Assembly (NCBI GenBank): GCA_030737875.1
Contig: CM060915.1
Span: forward strand, 636,556,786-636,620,785
Direction of reading: 5' to 3'
Origin: Allium sativum
Taxonomy: Eukaryota; Streptophyta; Magnoliopsida; Asparagales; Amaryllidaceae
Length of the DNA: 64,000 nucleotides
Each line of letters begins with the position of its first letter. The stretch's first letter is position 1. Position numbers and translations under genes: made by a program. Positions 1 through 9,786 of the stretch are shown one piece after another. The notes beneath the pieces are model-generated. The model searched no databases. It was not told where the DNA came from and was given only the letters and a program-made list of their open reading frames with translations.

Positions 1-720
1 TCTTCTGTAAGCCATACCAACACTGGACTGATAACTATTGTCATATGCAAACTCCACTAGATGCAAATGGTCATCCCATGACCCTCTAAAATCCAACATG
101 CAAGCTCTCAAGAGATCTTCTAATACTCGATTCACCCTCTCTGTTTGACCGTTGGTTTGAGGATGGTACGCGGTACTGAGATGTAATCCTGATCCTAAAG
201 CCTCTTGCAAGCACTTCCAAAATCCATTAGTAAAAAACGGATCTGGACACTCACAATACCTTTGGGTACTCCATGAAATCTCACTATCCACTTCATATAA
301 AGTTCCGCTAACTTAGTTGTCGTTCTGTTCGACTTGACCGGTGTGAACCTTGCACTCTTGGTCAATCGATCTATAATCACCCAAATACTATCATGACCCG
401 ATCTAATCCTCGGCAAACCATCAATGAAATCCATTGAGACTTGTTCCCATTTCCATTCGGGAATTTCTATTGGTTGCAACAAACCACTAGGTTTCTTTTG
501 CTCAGCTTTAACTAGCTGGCAGTTCATGCATTTGGATATAAACTTCCCAACGTCTCTTTTCATCCCTTCCCAATAGTAGGTATGCTTCATGTCTCGATAC
601 ATTTTGTTACCACCGGAATGTATAGTCAGTTTTAAGTGATGACATTCTCTAAGCACTTCATCTCTTAATCCATTTATATTGGGCACAACTAGTCTCGCAT
701 TCTTTCTAAGCCATCCGTCT
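1..720 (-). pseudogene. Integrase remnant of element A
   Basis: The segment 195-686 translates to an integrase N-terminal HHCC zinc-binding region (ECHH, TIHSGG, KCMNCQ) followed by the catalytic-core start SMDFIDGLP with the first DDE aspartate. The frame is lost near position 240, just after the HGVPKGIVS motif and before the second catalytic aspartate. Positions 1-190 carry the rest of the core in another frame ([23 protein letters not shown]). Non-functional. Confidence 0.85.
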
Positions 721-999
721 CAATTGAGCCCATACTTGTTCATCTCCTCACTGTCGATACCCATCTCTAACTTAGAGATGATTTCCAGTAGGTTAGGATC
801 GTTCCTATGACTAGAACCAATCCACTCAATCAAAGTGGTCCGATCGTCAAACATGCTAACATCTCTGGATTCAATTCGCACTTTGGTCTAAAATTTCACC
901 CTGCGATATACTCCATTTGCTTCCATTCAATAAATATAGCCCCTAAACTGGCATGTCTCCTACTCAATGCATCAGCTACTGCACTGCCCTTTCCAGATG

Positions 1000-2117
1000 T
1001 ACATGCGATATCAAAATCATAGGAAGCCAAAAATTCTAACCATCTCTACTGAGAGAGGTTTAGATCCTTCTGAGAGAAAAGATACTTTAACAATTTATGA
1101 TCAGTAAACAACACGAATCTTTCTCCCAAGAGATAATGTCTCCACATGTTCAATGTGAACACGATCGCTGCCAACTCCAAATCATGGGTAGGATATCTTT
1201 TCTCGTGCGGTTTCAGCTGCCGGCTAGCATAAGCTACAACCCTACCTCCTTACATCAGTACAGCACCTAGTCTGGTACCACAGGCATCCGTGTATAATGT
1301 CATCTCTTCGTTCCCCTTGGGAATAACTAACACTGATGCACACATCAACTTTTCCTTTAGACTCTTAAATGCATTCTCGCACCTTTCGTCCCAGACGAAA
1401 GCTTGATTCTTCTTGGTCAACTGAGTTAACAGTGTTGCTATCTTGGAGAAGTCCTGAATGAACTTACGATAATATTCAGCTAACCCCAAGAAACTTCTTA
1501 CGTCCATTGCATTCTTGGGAGTAGACCAATCTTGTACCGTAGCCACCTTCGCAGGGTCCACGGCAATACCATTTTCTAAAACAACATGGCCCAAGAATCT
1601 CACTTCCCCCTCCGGAAGTGACACTTAGAAAATTTCGCTTTCAGTTGGTGTTTCCTCAACAACTCCATCACTATCCTCAAATGTTCCTTGTGTTTTTCCT
1701 CTATCCTCGAGTAAACCAAGATATCGTCCACGAACACAAGAACAAAATTGTTCAATTGATCCTGAATACCCTATTCATAAGATCCACAAAATATGTTGGT
1801 GCATTGGTTAACCCGAATGGTATGACCAACCAATCATAGAATCCATACGGCGTCCGAAATGTCATTTTAGGAATACTCTCAGCTGCTACTCGGAGCTGAT
1901 GAAATCCTTTCGCGAGGTCCAACTGGGAGAACACTCTTGCGCCTTCCAGTTGATCGAACAAATCATCTATCTGTGGAAGAGGATACTTATTCTTCCTAGT
2001 CACCTTATTCAACTCGCGATAGTCCACACATAAACGAAGGGAACCATCTGCCTTAGTGGCAAATACAACTGGTGCTCCCCATTCGGAGATGCTTCTTCGG
2101 ATAAATCCCTTCTTCAA
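1000..2117 (-). pseudogene. Reverse transcriptase and RNase H remnant of element A
   Basis: 1752-2117 encodes the RT palm start ([20 protein letters not shown], then VDYRELNK and [14 protein letters not shown]). 1250-1624 encodes the RT C-terminus and the RNase H start ([34 protein letters not shown]). The YVDD-type catalytic motif lies between them around 1700-1750, out of a single open frame. RNase H continues in broken frame down to about position 1000. Stops and frameshifts make it a pseudogene. Confidence 0.85.
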
Positions 2118-2129
2118 AAGATCTCTTAC

Positions 2130-2852
2130 TTACACCCCGAGCTCTCGCTGCTTCCTTGGTGCCATACTACGAAGTGGCATCACTACAGGTCTGGCATCTT
2201 TCACTAAATCAGTATGGAACTCAGTCTCTCGGTGTGGTGGAAGTCCGGTGACTTCCTCGAAGATATCCGGATACTGGCTAGCAATGGGAACCCCTAATAA
2301 CTCGTCCTGCGGAATGTGGAGGGAATTTAGGAAACTAGCCATCACCTCATCACTAGGTAGGCCACCAAACACTACCCTCTGCCCATCATCCGCCCTAATA
2401 GTCACCGAAAATCCCTCACAGTCTACCACCACCCCATATCTTTGGAGCCAATCGACTCCCAAAATAATGCCAAACCCAGTAAAGCCCAAAACAAAGCAAT
2501 CACAAGCAAACATACATCCATGACTCGATAAGACCAAACTTCGACAAATCATACTAAGGCTAATCGAACCACCAATCGGGTTCGTCACCACTAAAGGTCT
2601 ATCGACTATCTCAGGTTCCAATCCCAACCTATCTACCAGGTCACTAGATACGAAGGAACGGGAAGCCCCAGTATCAAACAATACTCGAACAGGAACATCA
2701 TAAATAGAAAGCATACCTTGAATGACGGCATTCTTTCCTTTCTCTGCTACAGTTGGGGCATTCAATGAACAAGGAACAACATTAATAGCATATGCTTTCA
2801 CAATCTGCTTCTCTTTAGGGGGTTGCGGCCATTTATCCTTGTGATGTCCCAC
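2130..2852 (-). pseudogene. Aspartic protease and RT-connection remnant of element A
   Basis: This open stretch of 240 codons contains the retropepsin active-site motif LFDTGASRSF, the later ILGVDWL motif, and the protease-RT connection ending MAPRKQRELGV. It then stops just before the RT palm. The protease catalytic Asp is still present here, unlike in element B. The upstream frame enters from the gag zinc-knuckle region. Confidence 0.85.
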
Positions 2853-3841
2853 TTGGCCGCAGTTGAAGCACTTCCTGTCCGCTGGCTTTGCTCGTCATTC
2901 TTTGGCATAGTGGCCCTTCTTGCCACAGCTAAAGCACTAAACATATTTCTTATCTTTCTTTTTCTGACCATCCTTGGTCTGACTCTGCTTCCTTTTATTC
3001 TGAGAATTATTCTTGCCTCCACCGCTTGCCTGCGGCTTTGGCCCCTCTGCAGATGCAACAACGACTTCAGCCTTGGGCTTAGGATAAAGGCTCTATGATC
3101 TCAATGTTTTCCCAACAATCGATTCAAAAGTCTCATCAATATGGTTTATAAGCCTTTGCCCCAAGTACTAATCTAAGCCTGTTATGAACTTCTCATTCTT
3201 CTTCTCGGGAGTGTCAATAAAGGATAATCCATACTTCAATAAAGTATCGAACTCAGCAATATACTCTGAGACTGCCCTACCATTCTGCTTAAGCTCCAAG
3301 AACTTCCTAAACAATTCTGATTTTTGAGCAGTTGGAATAAACTTATCACTGAATCGGGCCTTGAACTGATCCCAAGTAACTTGGTCCTCAGGGGTAGCTG
3401 CCTTAATAGCATTCCACCAATTCATAGCCCGTCGTTGCAGTTGACGCGATGTTAGCTTTCTCTTCATTGCGTCACTGATCCCTAAGTCCTCGAAGATGCG
3501 CTCACAACTATCGAGCCAATCCTGAACTTCTGTAGCCGATTCTGTTCCGTGGAACGGCTTCCCACCAAGACTAATGTAGTCCTTACAGAGCTTGGTGAAA
3601 TCGGCCTTAGGCGCCTGCACAGCTGCACAGCTGCACTGCCACCATTTGCAGCATTAGGGGTTGCCCTCTGAATATCCCTAAGCATCTCTCTCATGAAGTC
3701 AGTGAACATTGTCCTCGTATCAGGAGCATTCCTATTATTGGCTTCTGAACCAGTATTACTCGTATATCGGCTCGTCTTTCAATTTGTAAAGAGAAAACGA
3801 TTAACCATCTCTTCAGTGGTGCCGATGCAGTGCGACTCCAT
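2853..3841 (-). pseudogene. Gag remnant of element A with damaged zinc knuckles
   Basis: 3168-3620 encodes the retrotransposon gag domain (FTKLCKDYISLGGKPFHGTE, then AVSEYIAEFDTLLKYG, EKFITGLD). The two CCHC knuckles lie at about 2830-2945. In the first, CFSCGKKGHYAKE is followed by a TGA stop where the last Cys should be. In the second, CFNCGQVGHHKDKW has Trp instead of the last Cys. A plausible original start codon lies at 3841 (minus strand), but its frame closes after about 20 codons. Confidence 0.8.
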
Positions 3842-3964
3842 CCTTAGATATACTAATAGTATATATGTATATATGTATCTCTTGAAAACCCAAAATATAA
3901 CAAATACGCGCTCTCATATACGTACTATCTCTCCCTGGTGTCTTTCCCTAAGTTAACTACGCAA

Positions 3965-3982
3965 CCTAGATCTCTGATACCA
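3965..3982 (-). other. Primer binding site of element A
   Basis: The minus strand reads TGGTATCAGAGATCTAGG, two bases from the LTR boundary. TGGTATCAGAG is the standard complement to the 3' end of plant initiator-Met tRNA. Confidence 0.85.
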
Positions 3983-5139
3983 AGTGTGACGGCCCGCCCT
4001 GCACCAGCCGACATTTCCAATGAAATGCGTTGTACTGATGTTCAACCAGCATGGGATAGTCGTCAAAAGAAAGGAAAAGGAAAGGAATTTGAACGGTGAA
4101 CCAACAAAGAACCTGTAGTATATCTCATAGTGCATGGAACAAAATATAATAATAACATAACTTGATATAAAACAGGCTAGACAGTGCACAAGCTGAAAAC
4201 TAAACCATTATAGCAACAGAAAATTCAAAATATAGCTTATGATCTAAACCATCATTATTACAACTTTTAAAACTGTCTCTAAAGAAAAATAGGAAGGTAC
4301 ACTACTAATGCCCAAAGTAGTGACCAGCAACAACACAGGAAGAATATATGAGAATAATACGTGTAAGCCTCCTGCTCATCTCCGGACCGCTACTCGTGCA
4401 TAACCAGCTAACTTGTCTCTGGTCTGCTCGTTTAGGAGCACCCAGAGTAATAAGAAGAGACATAAAACTCTGGTTCAGACAAAAGCCTGGTATGAGCGAT
4501 AAGCTGCAAAAACAGAACAATAACAGGTATACATAACCATACCTAAACCTAAACCTACAACCAAAGAGTTAGCATAACAGGATGTACAATACTCTAAGGT
4601 GACACTAACACATGGTGTGAAAATAATGGGGAGGGGGTGTGCATATCATGGTGATAGCAAACATCAAACATAGCAATCATCCTCACATCTCCCACTCAGT
4701 GCGTAAAGCATACGATATCTACCACTTTGATCACCCAATCCTTTGCTAAGATCACTCTACCCCATGGAGTCACGATGACCCCACTGCACTGATCCATAGA
4801 CACTAATCCTTTGCTATGTCCACTCTGCCCCCATGGAGTCATAACAACGCTACTGCACTGGCTCATAGCCTTGCTACGATCACTTTGCCCTATAGAGTTA
4901 TGACAACTCCACTACACTGATCCATAGCCAATATCCATCTCTCAGCGGTGAGTCAAAGCTATAGACATCGATAACCCCTTTGCATATGTCCCGCAGCAAA
5001 GTCCAACTCATGAAGTTAAATCGTGGATCCCCATTCGGATCCTGAATAATAACCTCCTATTTGGACTTCCTTTGCTTCTTGGGTTTTGGTCGAATTGGAG
5101 CTGGTCTTCAGAAGAGTAGTCGCGTAGAAGTAAGAGTAT

Positions 5140-5480
5140 ACATCTGGTTCGGTTCGATACTCCATACTCGGTTCGGTTCGATACTCCATACTCGGTTCGG
5201 TTCGGTGCTCATAACCCCGCCTTGGTTCGGTTTGAATATGCATAGTACTCCAGTCCTCAGCGGTTCGGTTCGGACCTCTCATTTGGTTCAGTTCGGGTCC
5301 CCTTTGTGCTTCCTTCTCAACTCTAGATTCCGACCCGGTTCTCCCTTCGTCTCCGATCCGATCCCCTACCCTAATTCGATCTGATGGCCTTCCGGTTGCC
5401 CTGCTTTTCCTCTTGTGCTAGGTTCCCATCCGGTTCGGTTTCTCTGCTCAGTTCTCTGGTCCGAACCGAGCCCCATAACC
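5140..5480. repeat. GGTTCGGTTCG-rich tract in LTR A
   Basis: Short motifs of the form GGTTCGGTTCG recur about every 20-60 bp. Two of them sit in an adjacent direct repeat of about 24 bp (GATACTCCATACTC core, around 5146-5200). The tract also keeps open frames on both strands, which explains the short ORFs seen there. Confidence 0.6.
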
Positions 5481-5667
5481 CGATCCGATCCGAAACCCTG
5501 CACATTTTCCAATGAGCATATATCGTCCATATTCGCCATACGACGGCGTTTTCAACCTTTCTAACTTTTTTAATCAATCATAAAACATCACAAACAACAG
5601 TAACAACATATGGGTTCAATTAAAAAGATCAAAACATCAAGCATATAGGTCATTTTAAATCAAACAT

Positions 5668-5751
5668 ACCCAAAAAGCATGATTTTCCCCTTAATCATGT
5701 TTAACCAATACCCAAAAAGCATGATTTTCCCCTTAATCATGTTTAACCAAT
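5668..5751. repeat. Perfect 2 x 42-bp tandem duplication in LTR A
   Basis: The 42-bp unit beginning ACCCAAAAAGCATG occurs at 5668 and again at 5710 with no visible differences, so it is a recent local duplication in an otherwise old LTR. Confidence 0.9.
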
Positions 5752-6569
5752 GATAGGATTAACAAAACATGTCCAAATTGACCCAAATTTTTATCACAGC
5801 CCTAAGATAATATTTAAGAATATTTAAATATTTTTCCATAATTTTATCATGCATAATTTCGCTAATTAACACTAATCACCCCTAATTAGCCGTAATTAGT
5901 GAAAAACAATGCAAATCACTCAACTTAGCCACAATAAAACTTTAGATATGAAACTCTACTGATTTGGGGTGTTTTCCAATGCAGCACGGCTGCTCTTCCT
6001 CTGATTTGGTGCTAATCCTCCTTGGTTTGGTGTTGATTTGCCTAACTAGCGATTAGAAATGACAAAAAGGTGTTTTGGGAGCGATATAGAAGATGGAGGC
6101 CATTGCTAGAGCTCAAGGGAGGTTTGTGACGGCTGAGAAATGACAAAAACTGATTTTTTTTCCAAACCCTATTAGCCTTCCCATAACCCTAATCCTGAAA
6201 TGGGTTATGGGCCTAGCTGCTGATTACTCTAATTAGGCCTGGTTAAGCTGTTTTTCACTTCCAAACCTTATTTCAGCCATATCTCTCAAACGGTAAGTCC
6301 GTTTGACACATGTGACCACTCTACGGAAATGTAAACCATCATCTGAATCCAATGGAAGTGGTTTTAGGTCAAAACTCCTTACCAATCAAAAGTTATAGGC
6401 GAAACAAGATTCGCCAAGGGCAAAACGGTCATTTAGAAATCGGCAAAAATCGTGAACATGGGAAATGACCCCAATAGTCGATCCCTAAAGCTACACGACC
6501 GTACGACTTCATATGAAAAAGAAATAAATATTATGTAGTCCTTCAATACGTAGAATGCGGGTCGTTACA

Positions 6570-6789
6570 TTCTTTTCATGATGATGTGAAAGTTTGAGAT
6601 TCTGTTATATGATGCTTCACTATTAATGTCTGTTGTATATGTTCTATTATATTTTATCCCTGCGCTTTGAGTTATACGATATGTTTTCACTTGTGTTATT
6701 CAACCCAGATGATAGTTCATAGCTTCCTGGCACATTTTTCAGTGCATTATTTCTCTTGTTAAATGCTGGAGTTCTGGGCGGTCATCACA
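6570..6789 (+). repeat. Inverted terminal fragment of a family-B LTR
   Basis: Its reverse complement begins TGTGATGACCGCCCAGAACT and aligns along its whole length with the first ~220 bp of the element B LTRs (6825 and 27139), at perhaps 75-80% identity by eye. It therefore represents the end of a separate, oppositely oriented B-family LTR. It is cut on the left by insertion of element A. The base after its terminus is not a PBS, so this is a 3' LTR or solo-LTR end. Confidence 0.8.
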
Positions 6790-6819
6790 AAAACAATAAA
6801 CGAAACTTCACCTATAAGT

Positions 6820-6824
6820 TATAC
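6820..6824. other. Target-site duplication of element B (left copy, TATAC)
   Basis: TATAC precedes the B LTR terminus TGTGACGACTG at 6825. The same five bases follow the other LTR at 30050-30054. Confidence 0.9.
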
Positions 6825-8238
6825 TGTGACGACTGCCCATAACTCCTGCACTTAACAAAGGAAATAATGCACCGAAAGATGTGTCATGTAGCTATGGACG
6901 ATCATGATGGTAATATAAACATAAGAGGAATCTATCGTATAACTCACAGTGCAAGGATAAAAATATAATAGAACATATACAACATGCAATAATAGTGAAG
7001 CAGAATTGAATAAAATCTTAAACCTTTTCATATCACCATGAAATATCCATACAACATTGGATTACACTATGAGATTTTATACAAAGATGCCTCAATACAA
7101 TCACTCAAAGAACCATATAAAAATCATAACAGCGGAACCATCAACTAGATATGAATAAAAGAAAACTGATACCTAAGCATCCTGCTCGTCATCAATATGC
7201 AACATCATCCACTAAGATCTACAACCTGTGACCTGCTACTCAGTCTGCCCATCCACAACAGGATGTACAACCCAATGTTGTAAGAGGAAACATAAAACCT
7301 TGAGTCAAACAACAGTCTTAATGAGAGATAAAACAGCTATCTAACATCATCAAAAAGTATATTAGAATAGACATATTAATCAACTAATCTACCAACACAT
7401 CAGAGAAGAAGCCGACCAGTCTTCCCTACATCCGACAATGATAACCTTTATAAACAATCGTAATAGGAAAACATAGCAGACATAGCAACCAATTATCAAG
7501 CATAGACCATCCAAATCGATACTGACATCCCCCAAGCACAAGCCCCCGAGGGCCTAAACCAGCATCAGACAAGCACTCAAGAGATATCTCCTTCGACGTC
7601 GGACAATCTACACAAGACAATACAAGCAAAACAATCATCATCCATGACTCTGGCTATCACTGCCAATCCTGCCTTGAAACCATCGTTAATCATATGACTG
7701 GCCTAACTTGTCGTACGTAAAGGGGTAATGGTAACCCTGGTTCTAGCAAAACTTCATACGCCTTTCCACGATACGCATGTTTTCCTTACTCACGAAGATA
7801 GTTAAACCTTTCCAGGATACCCAGGGTACTCAACCAGCTAACCTCCAGTCTTTCAGGCGTCCCCATTATATTCCTGCTTTGAGCCCGCTAGAACCTCTGA
7901 TTAATGGTAATTCCTTAGCCTTCGATATCTTTAGCCATCCAACCTGATGATTGTTCATAAGCTCAAACGACTTCTCGAGTAACCATTATCCAGAACTCAC
8001 AACCTTGAGTCGTTTTCACATTCGTTGCATTTCGATGATCAATGAATAATTCATAACACTTCGAACATTCCTCCTTGAATTTACTCCACTTCCATTCCCA
8101 AACCAAAAAAATCATCACCTTTGTTCGATGTTTGGTTCACAGCATTTCAACTTTCGCTATGAATAACAATCCACAGTACTTCATTCCTTTCCACAGCGTA
8201 AGAATAAACGTTGCAGTCCATCACTATTACATGCCGAT
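6825..8238 (-). repeat. 3' LTR of element B, outer part
   Basis: Aligns with 27139-28556 of the 5' LTR. It is interrupted after ATGCCGAT at 8238 by element C. The rest of this LTR resumes at 20866. Confidence 0.9.
8234..8238. other. Target-site duplication of element C (left copy, CCGAT)
   Basis: CCGAT immediately precedes the element C terminus TGTAACGAACC; the identical five bases follow its other end at 20861-20865. Confidence 0.95.
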
Positions 8239-9255
8239 TGTAACGAACCGGGTTTTCCAGTTGTTTGAATTCGAATATTTAAAGTGATTTAAATATTTTA
8301 TTTGAATATTAATGGATTTAATATTGAATTCCTTTATTTAAACGACGCTTGAATGTTTATATTATATTTAATATAAAACGAACTCGAAATGGCGCGGTAG
8401 TTCGTAATATTGAGTTTTCAACTTCAATCGAATATACAGGATCCGATATAAGTCGGATTTCTGTGAAACGAGAAGCGTTAGAACCGTATTGATTATAATT
8501 TTCATATGAAAGAGAAAAATTCAGATTTCGTGTTATAGTTTGTTAATTATGGCCAAATCAAATTTTGAAATAATCGCTATGGAAATCGTTATTTAAAATA
8601 TACGTGTTGAAATAGCCATTTTGTAAACGAACTCAGTTTTCGACGAAATCAGTGTTATTGAGACCGTAACGTTAAATTATTGTACGGTGTTGAATGGCAT
8701 GACAAACCGATGTCGTATGTGACCACGGTGGCCATAAACATCCGTTCAATTTCTTTAGCGCGTAGTTAATTTAAATAAAGGGTTATTTGGATATAACTTG
8801 AACAGACGATCGAATTAGGCCACGAAACCAGTTCCGTTGAGTTCGTATCATCGATTAGAGTCAGGATAGGCATATAGTTTGTTATTTTTAAAGACCGGGT
8901 AATTTGGTGCCAAAAAGGGCATTTCGGTGCGCGTAAAAATAGCCTACCGGGGAAACAATCTCAGAATGCGACGAAACTGGTGTCGTTGGGTTCGTATCGA
9001 AGAATTATTGTAAGATTTTAAGGTTTCAAGTTGATCGGACTTACTGTTTGATCATGAAAAAATTAAACGCGTGTTGATTTCCGGTTTTATAAAGGAAAAT
9101 TTTCCAAACGATGTCGGAATTCGACGAAACTTGTCCCATTGGGTTCGGAATATCTTTTTACACCAAGAATAGCCTTTTTATCAGTAAACAGAAGTCGTTG
9201 TGGTGGTTTCTGCGTGTTAAGTTTCAATAGCAATATATTATATTGATTTGGACAC

Positions 9256-9263
9256 TATAAATA
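9256..9263 (+). promoter_or_regulatory. Candidate TATA box 1 in 5' LTR of C
   Basis: CACTATAAATACTCAACAC has the form of a plant TATA box followed by a TSS region. An identical copy lies at 16064-16071 in the 3' LTR. Confidence 0.4.
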
Positions 9264-9662
9264 CTCAACACAATATTTGCCTATCACCTAGAAGTAACAC
9301 ATGCCAATAGAAAGGTAAAATCACACCGACTAGGATTTGAGAATAACAAGACAACGTAGCAGCAAAAGCCATGTACCCTATTCTCCTGTAACCTCTACAC
9401 ACACATCAACACAGTCTAAATGAACGCACACAGTACCAAATCATGTGCAAGACTTATGAGAAACAGGCATTTAAAACTTGTCTGTGCAAAGGCGAAACCG
9501 TACCCCTTATTTATTTTCTCAGCGTCCTAAGCACATGCCTTTCGCAGTCAATATGAAACCGTGGGAACCAAGTAACAATAAAATAATCGTCTTACTTTCT
9601 TGGCACTCACACTACCTCACCGTGCTCTCCAAGTTTACTTGACTCCCACGGTGTTGTTCACC

Positions 9663-9670
9663 TATAAAAT
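9663..9670 (+). promoter_or_regulatory. Candidate TATA box 2 in 5' LTR of C
   Basis: CACCTATAAAATAAGCACC is followed about 70 bp later by an ATG in good plant context (ACAAAAATGGCG at 9740). This resembles a compact promoter plus 5' UTR. The ATG frame enters an A31 tract and closes soon after. The duplicate box is at 16471-16478. Confidence 0.4.
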
Positions 9671-9749
9671 AAGCACCTCCCCGGACAAATTTTCCAAAGG
9701 CAAGACACAAAGCTTCAGTAAAAATAAAATAAAACAAAAATGGCGCAAG

Positions 9750-9786
<37 letters not shown>

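Larger units (their letters stand above)
1..6569 (-). mobile_element. Element A: decayed Ty3/Gypsy chromovirus-like LTR retrotransposon, left part outside window
   Basis: On the minus strand the order from right to left is 5' LTR (3985-6569), primer binding site, gag, protease, reverse transcriptase, RNase H, integrase, which is the Ty3/Gypsy order. The window begins inside integrase, so the chromodomain region, 3' LTR and left target-site duplication are not visible. The reading frame is broken by several stops and frameshifts, so this copy cannot encode its own proteins. The right LTR edge abuts an inverted fragment of an LTR of family B (6570-6789), so A probably inserted into that older LTR. 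Family-level assignment is firm; the chromovirus placement is inferred from similarity to elements B and D. Confidence 0.9.
3985..6569 (-). repeat. 5' LTR of element A (2585 bp)
   Basis: Bounded on the plus strand by TGTGACGGCCC at the PBS side and GGGTCGTTACA at the outer side, i.e. the TG...CA termini of an LTR. The outer terminus (CGGGTCGTTACA) is shared with element B, so A and B belong to related families. The LTR has no convincing coding content; short open frames inside it are chance. It contains GGTTCGG repeats and a perfect 42-bp duplication (separate entries). Confidence 0.85.

Noticed and set aside
1..3841. Endogenous pararetrovirus as the source of the RT sequences
   Set aside because: Domain order gag-PR-RT-RH-INT, integrase with HHCC and DDE, LTRs and iMet PBS identify Ty3/Gypsy retrotransposons; no movement or coat protein motifs.
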